Source: an uncultured Dehalococcoidia bacterium
GTDB taxonomy: Bacteria; Chloroflexota; Dehalococcoidia; Lucifugimonadales; UBA3495
DNA: 64,000 nucleotides
Reading direction: 5' to 3'
Assembly: GCA_958296445.1 (NCBI GenBank)
Contig: OY282565.1
Coordinates: 2,311,570-2,375,569, forward strand
Positions 19,784 through 28,574 of the stretch are shown here, in pieces; the stretch's first letter is position 1, and each line of letters begins with the position of its first letter. Under the pieces are notes generated by a model. That model did no database searches. It was not told where the DNA came from and saw nothing but the letters and a program-made list of their open reading frames with translations. The position numbers were made by a program, and so were the translations under genes.

Positions 19784-20226
19784 TGGGATTCTTCCTCCAC
19801 CAGGGCGGCCAATATCTCTAGGGCAGCAGTATAACTTCTCCATCCGAAGCCTGCAATTTGGCCGCGGGCGATGTCGGACAGCACGGAGTGGCGCCGCCAC
19901 GGGTCACGGGCCAGCGGATTGCTCAGATGCACCTCGATAAAGGGCAGGCGGCAGTCTATCAGGGCGTCCTTTAGCGTCAAGCCGTAATGGGTCAGCGCAC
20001 CGCCGTTGACTATCAGCCCGTCCAGCCGCTCCCGCGCTTCCTGAATACAGTCCACCAGCACCCCTTCGTGGTTGGACTGGTAGAACTCGACCTCGACGCC
20101 GATTCGGGCGGCTACGGCGCGGATTTCGGCGTTAATCTCGTCCAGCGTCTTGACGCCGTAGAAACCGGCATCGCGGCGGCCCAGCATATTCAGATTGGGG
20201 CCGTTGAGAATCAGGAATCTAGGCAT
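19780..20226 (-). CDS. aroQ: 3-dehydroquinate dehydratase, type II
   Basis: Dehydrates 3-dehydroquinate to 3-dehydroshikimate in the aromatic amino acid pathway. The 148-residue protein begins MPRFLILNGPNLNMLGRRD, with the catalytic Tyr shortly after in FYGVKTL. FYQSNHEGVLVDCIQEA, VNGGALTHYGLTLKDAL, FIEVHLSNP with the catalytic His, and HSVLSDIARGQIAGFG follow. Type II enzymes are dodecamers. The start overlaps the xerC stop by eight bases. No other shikimate gene is in the window. Confidence 0.97.
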   Translation of the reverse strand: MPRFLILNGPNLNMLGRRDAGFYGVKTLDEINAEIRAVAARIGVEVEFYQSNHEGVLVDCIQEARERLDGLIVNGGALTHYGLTLKDALIDCRLPFIEVHLSNPLARDPWRRHSVLSDIARGQIAGFGWRSYTAALEILAALVEEESQ

Positions 20227-21337
20227 TAGCGGATTCTTCCGGTTCAGGTTCCGGGGATTCCGGCGGCGCCGTCGCCGGGCTGGTGGGTTCATCGGCCCGC
20301 GGGTGGTGGGACAAGTAGGCTTGCAGGGCTTCGGCCTTGGTTATGTGGGTATAAATTTGGGTGGTTTGGGGGCTGGAATGGCCCAGCAGTTCCTGAATCA
20401 CCCGCAAATCCGCGCCGCCCTCCAGCATATGGGTGGCGAAGGTGTGGCGCAGGGTATGGGGGTGAACGTCGTCATGGGCGCCCGCCGCCGCGGAGTGGCG
20501 TTTCACCAGCGTTTCGATGCTGCGGCGGGAAAGACGCTGCCCGTAGCGATTGAGAAACGCCGCATCGGACTTCTTGCCCGGCCCCGCTTCTTCGGCCAGC
20601 AACGGGCGGCCTTCGTTCATATAGCGCAGCAGCGATTCCTCGGCAGGGCGTCCGAACAGCACCTGCCGCTCCTTGCTTCCCTTGCCGCGCACCAGTAGCG
20701 ACCGCTGGCCGAAATTGATGTCGGAAAGGTTCATTCCCTGGATTTCCGCCAGCCGGATGCCGCAGCCGTAGAGCATTTCGAGTATCGCTTTGTCGCGCAT
20801 CCCTAGGGGCGTGGATTCGTCGGGCGCGTCCAGCAGGCGGGCGGCCTCGCGGTGGCCCAGAAACGTGGGCAGGGGCTTGGTTAATTTCAGCCGGAAACTC
20901 CGCCCCGACGGAACGGGGGTGGAGTTGAACATTCCTTCCTGAACCAAGAACAGGTAGAAGGAGCGCAGGACGGTAAGTTTGCGGGCCACGCTGACCCGCT
21001 CATAGCCCTTGCCGCCGTCACGGGGCGGGGAAGCCAGCCAGGCCAGATAGCCCCGCAGCGTGAGACGGTCCATATCGGTCAAAGACAGGTTTTCCCGCAG
21101 CAGGTACTCGCGGAAGGCCAGCAGGTCGCTCATATAGACCCGCTCGGTGTTTTCCGAAAGGCCGCGCTGCCCCCGCAGATAGTAGGGAAACCGCTCCCGG
21201 CAGGCGTCGAACTCGGCGATGCTGTCCGGGGCGGCAGCCCCGGCTTCGCTCGCAATTTCCTCGGCGGGGGGACGTTCCCACTCCAACCCTCCCCCAGAGG
21301 GAGAGGGAGTTTGTTCGATTACATAGCTAGTCGCCAA
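20219..21337 (-). CDS. xerC: Tyrosine recombinase XerC/XerD type
   Basis: Site-specific recombinase for chromosome dimer resolution. The N-terminal SAM-like domain runs from about residue 45 (FPYYLRGQRGLSENTERVY). The catalytic domain has the Arg in YGCGIRLAEIQGMNL, the Lys in VRGKGSKERQVLFG, the HTLRHTFATHMLEGG block, GHSSPQTTQIYTH and the Tyr nucleophile in that last motif. The best start is a TTG overlapping the end of topA with GAGGAG ten bases upstream. The first 30 codons then include an R2 repeat sequence (PSPSGGGLEWERP), so the true start may be later. A Pro/Glu-rich tail follows the Tyr. Confidence 0.9.
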   Translation of the reverse strand: MATSYVIEQTPSPSGGGLEWERPPAEEIASEAGAAAPDSIAEFDACRERFPYYLRGQRGLSENTERVYMSDLLAFREYLLRENLSLTDMDRLTLRGYLAWLASPPRDGGKGYERVSVARKLTVLRSFYLFLVQEGMFNSTPVPSGRSFRLKLTKPLPTFLGHREAARLLDAPDESTPLGMRDKAILEMLYGCGIRLAEIQGMNLSDINFGQRSLLVRGKGSKERQVLFGRPAEESLLRYMNEGRPLLAEEAGPGKKSDAAFLNRYGQRLSRRSIETLVKRHSAAAGAHDDVHPHTLRHTFATHMLEGGADLRVIQELLGHSSPQTTQIYTHITKAEALQAYLSHHPRADEPTSPATAPPESPEPEPEESANA

Positions 21338-23933
21338 CTGCCGCCAACTCCTCGGGCTGCCCGGCCGGGGCCACCGCTTCCTGCCAGTCGCAGGAAGTGC
21401 AGGCAATATCGCTGCGGTTTTTCTGCGCCATCAGCTTGCCGCACTGCGGGCAGGGTTTAGGCACGGGCCGCCGGTTGATGATAAATTCGCAGGATGGGTA
21501 GCGGGAGCAGCCCCAGAAGGGGCGTCCGCCCCGGCCCCGGGCCCTCCGCTCCACCAGGTCGCCGCCGCAGTCAGGGCAGGCCACGCCGATTTTGTTGAGC
21601 AGGTTGCGGCGGTTTTCGCAAGGGTTTTCCTCGGCGTTGTAGCCGGTGCAGGCCAAGAACCGGCCATAGCGTCCGATTCGGATTACCATAGGCCGCTCGC
21701 ACTTCTCGCAAACCTCGTCGGTGGCTTCCTCAAAGGGAGCGCCAGGGTTGTCGCCCATATCCTTGGTGTTCCGGCACTTGGGATAGCCGGTGCAGGCCAG
21801 AAACCGGCCATAGCGTCCGGTTTTGACTGCCATAGGCTGGCCGCACTTCTCGCAAACTTCGTCGGTTTCCTCGGCGCGGGAAAAGGTTTCGTTGGCCTTG
21901 TTCACCGCTTCGTGGAAGGGGTCATAAAAGTCGCGGAGCATCGGCACCCATTCGCGGTCTCCCTGGGCCACGCCGTCCAGCTCTTCCTCCATTTTGGCGG
22001 TGAAGTCCAGGTCCATAACATTGGTGAAATGCTCGGTCAGCAGGTCGGTCACGGTCATTCCCAGCGGGGTAGGGGTCAGACGGTTGCGTTCCCGCTCCAC
22101 GTAGCGGCGGTCTACCAAGGTGCCGATGGTGGGGGCGTAGGTGCTGGGGCGTCCGATGCCCCGCTCCTCCATTGACCGGATGAGCGTGGCTTCAGTGTAG
22201 CGCGGCGGCGGTTCGGTGAAATGCTGATTGGCCTCCAGTTTGGAGCAATCCAGCGCGTCGCCTGCGGCCAGCGGCGGCAGCACGGGGGCGCTGCCCGTAT
22301 TGTCGCTCGCCCCATCGCCGTTTGTAGCGGGGGGGGTGGCGGCGTCATCACGACCCTCCAGATACACGCTGCGGAAACCGGGGAAACGCAGCACCGAGCC
22401 GCTGGCGCGGAAGTTGTAGACGCTGCCCGCATCGGCCGGGGACGGCGGGCGGCAGGCGGCGTCTATATCCACTGTGGTGGCTTCGGAAACAGCGTCGGCC
22501 ATCTGGCTTGCCAGCATCCGCTCCCAAATCAGCGTGTACAGGTTGAGCTGCTCGCGGGACAGGAAGGGACGCAGGGATTCCGGGTCGCGGCGTATGGATG
22601 TGGGCCGGATGGCCTCGTGGGCCTCTTGGGCCGCTTTGGAGCGGCGGGAATGTACCCGGGGCTTGGCGGGCATATAGTCATTGCCGTATCGCCCGGCGAT
22701 GTATTCGCGCACCTCGGATATGGCTGACTCGGCCACTTGGGTAGAGTCGGTTCGCATATAGGTTATCAGGCCAACAGAGCCGCCGCTTTGACCGGCGGCG
22801 GGGCCGATTTCCAGCCCTTCGTATAGCTGCTGGGCGATGGACATAGTGCGCTGGGCAGTGAAGCGCAGCTTGCGCCCGGCGTCCTGCTGCAAAGTGCTGG
22901 TGGTGAAAGGAGGGGCCGGACGCTGGCGCACATCCCGCTTGCGGACATCGGCCACCCGGTAAACTGCGCCGCCCAATTCCGACTCTAGGGCGCGGGCCTG
23001 CTCTTCGTTGGGAATGGTAATCCGCCCGCGCTGGCCCTTGCGGGAATGCAGTTGGGCGCCGAATTGCCCCTCTGCTTCCGCGCTGGCCTGCTTTCGCAGT
23101 ATGGCGTCCAGAGTCCAGGACTCCACGGGAACGAAGGCGGCTATTTCCCGCTCGCGGTCAACCACCATCCGCAGGGCTACCGACTGGACGCGGCCGGCCG
23201 ACAGACCTCGTTGCACCCGCCGCCACAGCAGCGGGCTAATCTGGTAGCCCACCAGCCGGTCGAGGATGCGGCGGGCCTGCTGGGCGTTGACCAGTTGCAT
23301 ATCAATTTCCCGGGGATTGCGGAAGGCTTCTTCCACCGCCTCGCGGGTGATTTCGTGAAACACCACCCGCTTGGGCTGGGCGTCGCGTTCCCCCCACTTG
23401 GCCGCCGCCTGCAAGTGCCAAGATATGGCCTCACCCTCCCGGTCGGGGTCGGTGGCGAGGTATATGTCGTTGGCCGAGTCGCCCGCGGTCTTGAGTTCCT
23501 TGAGCAGCGAGCGCTTGTCCTGCATTACCACGTAGGACGGCTCGAAATCCTGCTCGACGTTCACGCCGATTTTGCTCTTGGGGAGGTCGCGCAGGTGGCC
23601 TTGAGAGGCGGTAACCACGTACTTGCTGCCCAAGATCTGGCCGACGGTTCGGGCCTTGGCTGGGGACTCGACAATCACCAGGTCTTTGCCCTTGCTTTTG
23701 GCGGTGGACGCCCGGGATGCGCCGCGGGCCGGGGCTTTGCCCGTCCCTTTAGTGCCGTTTCGCTGCGGGCTTGCGCCGCGGGCCGCGGGCTTGCCTTTTT
23801 TCGCCGCTGAGGCCCCGGTTTTAGCGCCGCTGCGCTGCGTGGCCTTTTTGTCGGCGGCGGATGTTCCTGCCGCCTTGCTTTCCTTCTTGCCGGATGCGGT
23901 TTTGTCCGCCGCGGTTTTGGCTTTAGCCGCCAT
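21327..23933 (-). CDS. topA: DNA topoisomerase I with basic N-terminal tail
   Basis: Relaxes negative supercoils by single-strand passage. The Toprim domain starts at about residue 85 (KDLVIVESPAKARTVGQIL) with TDPDREGEAISWHL. The catalytic Tyr lies in LITYMRTDSTQVAESA, and RPTSIRRDP and GIGRPSTYAPTIGTLVDR are typical. The C terminus has four Cys4 zinc-ribbon motifs (CEKCGQPM, CEKCERPM, CPDCGGDL, CPQCGKLM). Unusually, about 80 Lys/Ala/Gly/Ser-rich residues precede the Toprim domain, resembling the Lys-rich tails that actinobacterial TopA carries at its C terminus. The start overlaps dprA by 11 bases. Confidence 0.97.
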   Translation of the reverse strand: MAAKAKTAADKTASGKKESKAAGTSAADKKATQRSGAKTGASAAKKGKPAARGASPQRNGTKGTGKAPARGASRASTAKSKGKDLVIVESPAKARTVGQILGSKYVVTASQGHLRDLPKSKIGVNVEQDFEPSYVVMQDKRSLLKELKTAGDSANDIYLATDPDREGEAISWHLQAAAKWGERDAQPKRVVFHEITREAVEEAFRNPREIDMQLVNAQQARRILDRLVGYQISPLLWRRVQRGLSAGRVQSVALRMVVDREREIAAFVPVESWTLDAILRKQASAEAEGQFGAQLHSRKGQRGRITIPNEEQARALESELGGAVYRVADVRKRDVRQRPAPPFTTSTLQQDAGRKLRFTAQRTMSIAQQLYEGLEIGPAAGQSGGSVGLITYMRTDSTQVAESAISEVREYIAGRYGNDYMPAKPRVHSRRSKAAQEAHEAIRPTSIRRDPESLRPFLSREQLNLYTLIWERMLASQMADAVSEATTVDIDAACRPPSPADAGSVYNFRASGSVLRFPGFRSVYLEGRDDAATPPATNGDGASDNTGSAPVLPPLAAGDALDCSKLEANQHFTEPPPRYTEATLIRSMEERGIGRPSTYAPTIGTLVDRRYVERERNRLTPTPLGMTVTDLLTEHFTNVMDLDFTAKMEEELDGVAQGDREWVPMLRDFYDPFHEAVNKANETFSRAEETDEVCEKCGQPMAVKTGRYGRFLACTGYPKCRNTKDMGDNPGAPFEEATDEVCEKCERPMVIRIGRYGRFLACTGYNAEENPCENRRNLLNKIGVACPDCGGDLVERRARGRGGRPFWGCSRYPSCEFIINRRPVPKPCPQCGKLMAQKNRSDIACTSCDWQEAVAPAGQPEELAAVGD

Positions 23934-25095
23934 ACTTCACCTCCGCGGCAGACGCTTTGATATAGTGCATACTGCCAACCTGTTCAACTTTCCCTTTGAG
24001 TTCAAGCAACGTCAACATACTCGTAACGGATGCTATGGGCAACCCGGACTGACGGCACAGGTCGTCCACGTGTACCGGCTCGCCGGACAGATAGGCCAGC
24101 AGGGCCGCTTCTCCGGCGTCCAGTTCCTCCGTTTCTTCGCGCTCTCCTTTTCCGGCGGTTCCGGCCTGATTCGCGGACTGGCCGCCGTAGCTAGTCGCGC
24201 CGGAGTTATGCCCGGCAGAGGCCACATCCGGCAGGTTCAATTCTTCCAGAATGTCGGTGTAATCGGCAACCAGTTTCGCCCCTTCTTTTATCATCCGGTT
24301 GGTAAAGCGGCTGGCGGACGAAAAGATTTCGCCGGGAACGCAGAATACCTCGCGGTTCTGCTCCAGGGCCTGATAGACCGTCCAGCGGGTGCCGCTGTCT
24401 TCGTCGGCTTCCACCACCACCGTTCCTAGGGTCATACCGCTAATCAAGCGGTTGCGGCGGGGGAAGCTGCGCGGGTCGGGCCGCATCCCCAAGGGATGCT
24501 CGCTGATGACCGCTCCTTGCCCCTGCACTTGCCGGAAAAGGCCGGCGTGTTCTTTGGGGTATACCGAATCCAGCCCGCCGGCGACCACGGCGATGGTGCG
24601 CCCGCCGCAGTTCAGCGCGGCGTGATGGGCCACGCCGTCAATGCCCAGGGCCAGCCCGCTGACCACGGTGATTCCCGCCGAGGCCAAATCCCGGCTGAGG
24701 AAGTCGGCTGCTTTCTTTCCGTATTTGGTGGGGCGGCGCGTCCCGACGACGGCGACGGAACATTCGTCTTCGGGCTTTATTTCGCCTATGTAATACAGCA
24801 CCGGCGGCGGGTCGGAAATCTGTTTCAGCCGGGGCGGGTATTCGTCGCCGTTCCAGTTGACGGCGGCAACCCCGGCCCGGGCCAGCGACTCCATAGCGTC
24901 GTCGGGGTTCAGCCGCTGGCGGCCCTCCACCACCCCTTGGGCCGTCCGGGAGTCCAGCCCGGCCCGCCGCAGTTCCGACAGCCCGGCACGCCAAGCGTGC
25001 TCCAGGCTGCCGAAGTAGGATTCCAGCCGCCGGAAACGGGCCGCGCCCAATTGGGGAATCTCGCTGAGCGCCACCCAGTATTTGATTTCATTCAT
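23923..25095 (-). CDS. dprA: DNA processing protein DprA (Smf)
   Basis: Binds incoming single-stranded DNA and loads RecA during natural transformation. The 390-residue protein has an N-terminal helical domain (ALSEIPQLGAARFRRL with a helix-hairpin-helix look), the Rossmann-like core with VAVVGTRRPTKYGKKA, VVSGLALGIDGVAHHAAL, GGLDSVYPKEH, SEHPLGMRPDPRSFPRRNRL and VVEADEDSGTRW, and a C-terminal winged-helix from about residue 315 (LLAYLSGEPVHVDDLCRQSG). The start MNEIKYWVAL is chosen because the extra upstream residues are not family-like. It leads the dprA-topA-xerC-aroQ-pepP cluster. Confidence 0.95.
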   Translation of the reverse strand: MNEIKYWVALSEIPQLGAARFRRLESYFGSLEHAWRAGLSELRRAGLDSRTAQGVVEGRQRLNPDDAMESLARAGVAAVNWNGDEYPPRLKQISDPPPVLYYIGEIKPEDECSVAVVGTRRPTKYGKKAADFLSRDLASAGITVVSGLALGIDGVAHHAALNCGGRTIAVVAGGLDSVYPKEHAGLFRQVQGQGAVISEHPLGMRPDPRSFPRRNRLISGMTLGTVVVEADEDSGTRWTVYQALEQNREVFCVPGEIFSSASRFTNRMIKEGAKLVADYTDILEELNLPDVASAGHNSGATSYGGQSANQAGTAGKGEREETEELDAGEAALLAYLSGEPVHVDDLCRQSGLPIASVTSMLTLLELKGKVEQVGSMHYIKASAAEVKYGG

Positions 25096-25286
25096 AGGCC
25101 CGATTCTAGCACACGGCAAAATGGAGCAACAACACGCCGGGGACATCGGGGCGGGGTTTTGGGGATTGCGGGGCGTCTATCGCCAATTTATCATTGGCGT
25201 AGCTTTATCAACAATACGGCAATACGGCTTCCCGCCGGGCCGGGCCCGGGCGGGCCCCAGGGCGGGGAGCTTTCGGGAGAGCGCAA

Positions 25287-26228
25287 ATGTCCGTGATGGT
25301 GACCGGCGGAACCGGATTTATCGGCAACCGGATTATTCGCAAGCTGGTGGAACGCGGCGAGGAAGTGGTCTGTTTCGACCTGGCGCCGCCGCGGGCCAAC
25401 CTGACGCCCTATCTGGACCGCATCAAGCTGTACCGGGGCGACGTCACCCAGTTGCCCCACCTGCTGGAAGCCGTCAACACTCACGGAGTGCGGCGCATTA
25501 TCCACATGGCGGCCCTGCTGCCGCCCGATACCGAAGACCGCCCCCATTTCGCCATGCAGGTCAACATCGGCGGCACCAACAACGTTTTCGAGGCCGCCCG
25601 CTGGTGCGGCGTCGAGCGGGTGGTCTACGCCAGCTCCATCGCGGTTTACGGTGTGCAGGACACTTTCGGAGAGCGGCCCATCAACGAGGACGACGTAAAC
25701 GACCCGATCAACGTCTATGGAATGACCAAATCGGTCAACGACTTTTCGGCCCGCCGCTACATTGACCTGTACGGCCTTGACCTGCGGGGCATTCGCATCT
25801 GCACGGTGTTCGGACACGGGCGCGTTACCGGAATGACCGGAATGATTGGCGGGCTGATGGTGTCGCTGCCGGCCATCGGGCAGCCCATAACTATGCCCTT
25901 CCACGAGGATGAGCCGTCGCCGATGATTCACGCCGAGGACGCCGCCGAGATTTTCGTCCGCGCCGCCTTGGCGGAAAAGCTGAACCATCGCACCTACATC
26001 AGCGGCGGCAGTCTGGCAACCATCAAGGATATGGCCGACGCGGTGCGCAGCTTTATCCCTGACGCGCAAATCACCACCGGCGACCGTACTGTGCCTCACG
26101 TCTACTTGGTGGACAACAGCCGGATGCTGGCCGACATAGGCTACGAAATAGCCCCGCTGCGCCAACGCATCCTCGACCACATCAACGACGCCCGCGCCGA
26201 GGCCGGGCTGGAGCCGGTTCAGGAGTGA
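25287..26228 (+). CDS. NAD-dependent epimerase/dehydratase (extended SDR)
   Basis: A 313-residue extended short-chain dehydrogenase. VTGGTGFIGNRIIRKL at the N terminus is the NAD-binding loop and VVCFDLAPPR its acidic end. IIHMAALLPPDTED, VYASSIAVYG and YGMTKSVNDF supply the Ser-Tyr-Lys triad. Such proteins epimerise or reduce nucleotide sugars or act on related carbonyls. The substrate is not identifiable. It begins a forward group with the LLM oxidoreductase, 75 bases away. A GGGAGAG site precedes the ATG. Confidence 0.88.
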   Translation: MSVMVTGGTGFIGNRIIRKLVERGEEVVCFDLAPPRANLTPYLDRIKLYRGDVTQLPHLLEAVNTHGVRRIIHMAALLPPDTEDRPHFAMQVNIGGTNNVFEAARWCGVERVVYASSIAVYGVQDTFGERPINEDDVNDPINVYGMTKSVNDFSARRYIDLYGLDLRGIRICTVFGHGRVTGMTGMIGGLMVSLPAIGQPITMPFHEDEPSPMIHAEDAAEIFVRAALAEKLNHRTYISGGSLATIKDMADAVRSFIPDAQITTGDRTVPHVYLVDNSRMLADIGYEIAPLRQRILDHINDARAEAGLEPVQE

Positions 26229-26303
26229 GGGGCATACCATCTCCGGTTCTCACTCCTCACTTTTAGATAACCCAACGAGTCACAAATTCGAGAGAGGAAC
26301 GCC

Positions 26304-27230
26304 ATGAGTATCGCCATTGGATATATGCCGGGAGCTTTCGGTGAGGGCGGGGAAAACCCGGACTACCTGCGCCAACTGGTAGAGGCCGGCGACAAGAACG
26401 GGTACGACTCCATCTGGCTTAGCGACCGCATCGTCAGCGAGAAGTTCAGTCTGGAGGCGATGATGGCCTGCGCGATGGTGGCCGCCTATTCCGACCGCAT
26501 GAAGTTCGGAACCAGCGTCATCGCCATGCCGCTGCGCAATCCGGTAGTGCTGGCAAAGCAGATAGCCACGCTGGACTTTCTGTCGCAGGGCCGCTTCTTT
26601 CCTGCGGTGGGGCTGGGCCAGGAAGAGCCCGAGGAATACGAAGCCTGCGGCGTCAGCAAGGAGCGGCGCGGCCCCCGCACCGACGAAGCTATCCGGCTGA
26701 TGCGCCGCTTGTGGGAAGAGCAGGACGTGACCCACGAGGGCGAGTTCTACACCTGCCACAACGTGACGGTCACGCCTAAGCCCTTCCTGCAACCGTCAAC
26801 GCCGGTATGGATTGGCGGGCGCACCGCCGCCGCCGCCCGCCGCGTGGGCCGCGTCGGCGACGGCTGGCTGGTGTCCAGCGCCACCCCGTCCGAGGTCAAG
26901 GACGGGCGCGACATCGTGTTTGACACGGCGGAGGAGTTCAACCGCGAAATCGAGGACGACCACATCGGCGTGCTGCTGGGCTACTACGCCAGCAACGACG
27001 TGGAAGAAGCCACTATCAAGGCCAACCAGTACGTGACCCGCCAGCGCCCCGATGCCCACTTTACCGAGTTCACCGCCGTCGGCCCGGTAGACCGCATCGC
27101 CGAGTTCGTCCATCGCTACATCGAGTCCGGCGCGTCCAAGTTCGTGTTAAGGCCCCTCTGCCCCGCCGAGGAGACGATGGAGCAACTGGACATACTGGGC
27201 GAAGAGCTGCTGCCGCAGTTCTACAAGTAG
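26304..27230 (+). CDS. LLM-class flavin-dependent oxidoreductase
   Basis: A 308-residue luciferase-like monooxygenase or F420-dependent reductase (TIM barrel). YDSIWLSDRIV near residue 36, GTSVIAMPLRNPVVLAKQIA near 73, LSQGRFFPAVGLGQEEPEEY near 97, YTCHNVTVTPKPFLQPSTPVWIGG near 153-176 and the C-terminal IESGASKFVLRPLCP are typical of the family. Cofactor (FMN or F420) and substrate cannot be told from sequence. Large numbers of such enzymes are a known trait of SAR202-type Chloroflexota. An AGAGAGG site precedes the ATG. Confidence 0.88.
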   Translation: MSIAIGYMPGAFGEGGENPDYLRQLVEAGDKNGYDSIWLSDRIVSEKFSLEAMMACAMVAAYSDRMKFGTSVIAMPLRNPVVLAKQIATLDFLSQGRFFPAVGLGQEEPEEYEACGVSKERRGPRTDEAIRLMRRLWEEQDVTHEGEFYTCHNVTVTPKPFLQPSTPVWIGGRTAAAARRVGRVGDGWLVSSATPSEVKDGRDIVFDTAEEFNREIEDDHIGVLLGYYASNDVEEATIKANQYVTRQRPDAHFTEFTAVGPVDRIAEFVHRYIESGASKFVLRPLCPAEETMEQLDILGEELLPQFYK

Positions 27231-27250
27231 CGGCGGTTAGGGAGGGTGAA

Positions 27251-27649
27251 ATGGGAATAATGCGCGTCAACGCTACAGTGCGAAACCCGACCGACCTCGC
27301 TAGGGCTTGGGAGGGCGCCTTTCTGGTGGACACCGGCGCCATTGACTGCGTGGTTCCTCGGCATCGCCTAGAGGCCATCGGGCTGACGCCTATGGACAGC
27401 CGGGTATATGGTTTGGCCGACGGCAGCGAAATCAGAATGGACATCACCTTTGGCGTGATTGAGTTTATGGACGGGCGGACAGCTAAAGACATAGTGATGG
27501 TTGACGACGAAAGCGCTGAACCTCTTTTAGGGGTGACAGTGCTGGAGTCGCTGGGCATCGAGATTGACGCCCGTAATGAGCAACTCACCAAGCTGCCTTC
27601 GACCCGGATGCGGGGGCTTGGGCCTGCGTTTAATTTGTTTCCCACGTAA
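27251..27649 (+). CDS. Retropepsin-like aspartic protease family protein
   Basis: A 132-residue clan AA protein. The catalytic motif FLVDTGAIDCVVP lies at about residue 24 (Asp-Thr-Gly), followed by a flap-like strand pair (VYGLADGSEIRMDITFG) and the second hydrophobic-Gly motif LLGVTVLESLGIEID. One such domain would need to dimerise. Bacterial relatives are often called clan AA aspartic proteases, with few known substrates. Start ATG behind GGAGGG. The 3' end overlaps the convergent methyltransferase by 20 bases. Confidence 0.8.
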   Translation: MGIMRVNATVRNPTDLARAWEGAFLVDTGAIDCVVPRHRLEAIGLTPMDSRVYGLADGSEIRMDITFGVIEFMDGRTAKDIVMVDDESAEPLLGVTVLESLGIEIDARNEQLTKLPSTRMRGLGPAFNLFPT

Positions 27650-28466
27650 TCAGCAGTTCCCGCATTGGCGCCCGCCAGATGGCGCGGTAGCCGGTGTTGT
27701 CCGGCGCAAACAATTCGTCAAACCGCGCCTCGAAAAGGGCCTGCGCCCTTTCCCGGTCAGGCTCCCTTGACCAGCGGCCGATCAGCACCGACTCTATGGC
27801 CTTTTCGCGGGTGGGGAAATGCCAGTCCTCCCACCACGTGGGTTCGGGCATAACAATAACGTCGGGGAGGATGCCCATATCCCACAGGACGGGCAGCAGT
27901 TGGCGATGGCCGGGCATGGGGGCTTGCGGTTCGCCGTAGACGCGGCGGAACAGCCCGGCGGCGCGGTTGGGGGGCGGCTCGCTCCATACGTTAATCATCA
28001 CCCGGCGCCGCGCCGCCGACTGCATCCTTTCGATGAACGGCACGATGTCGCGGACGAAATAGGTCACGTCGGACGTTACTATCGCGTCGCCCTCTACCGC
28101 CACGGCGTCAGCGTCCATCCAGTTGGAGGACATCAGGCGGGCGTTGGTTATGCCAGAACCGGCGGCGGAGGCGGCGTATTCCTCGCGCATAGATGGCGAC
28201 GGCTCGACGGTTATGACTTCGCGGCAGCGCAGGGCCAGCGGCAACGAAACCCGGCCCGCGCCGCCGCCTATGTCTACTAGGGTATCGCCGGGCTGGAGGT
28301 ACGAGGCCAGCACGGCAAGATTGCCGTCCAACTCCCGGCGCGGGTCGAAACGGAACAGCGACGCGCCCCCGGCCCAAATGTCGGCGGGCGACGGCCCGAA
28401 CAGCCGCGCCATCTGCTCGCGCACGGCGTCACATTGGGCGGCGTATTCCTCGGCGGCAACGGTCAT
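27630..28466 (-). CDS. Class I SAM-dependent methyltransferase
   Basis: A 278-residue protein with motif I LVDIGGGAGRVSLPLA near residue 62, the acidic residue after strand 2 in EVITVEPSPSM, and TSDVTYFVRDIVPFIE near motif IV. The upstream 60 residues are helical and probably form a lid. The ATG five bases after GAGGAG is preferred to a GTG two codons earlier. The substrate is unknown. It converges on the retropepsin-like gene. It is the last gene before the change in strand composition described in the findings. Confidence 0.85.
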   Translation of the reverse strand: MTVAAEEYAAQCDAVREQMARLFGPSPADIWAGGASLFRFDPRRELDGNLAVLASYLQPGDTLVDIGGGAGRVSLPLALRCREVITVEPSPSMREEYAASAAGSGITNARLMSSNWMDADAVAVEGDAIVTSDVTYFVRDIVPFIERMQSAARRRVMINVWSEPPPNRAAGLFRRVYGEPQAPMPGHRQLLPVLWDMGILPDVIVMPEPTWWEDWHFPTREKAIESVLIGRWSREPDRERAQALFEARFDELFAPDNTGYRAIWRAPMRELLITWETN

Positions 28467-28487
28467 TTTCACTCCTCGGGGTATGGA

Positions 28488-28562
28488 TTAACCACAGAGT
28501 TCACAGAGAACACAGAGATTATTGGGGGCTTGCATCTATATCTCTGTGTTCTCTGCGGTTAA
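28488..28562. repeat. Long imperfect inverted repeat of the CACAGAG type
   Basis: TTAACCACAGAG..CACAGAGAACACAGAGAT on the left faces ATCTCTGTGTTCTCTGCGGTTAA on the right, with a loop near GGGGGCTTGC (arms quoted in parts). The left arm contains TTAACCACA, one base from a DnaA box. Elements of this CACAGAGAACACAGAG type recur widely in environmental genomes and are probably mobile palindromes. Confidence 0.75.
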
Positions 28563-28574
28563 TGAAGCGGGTAA

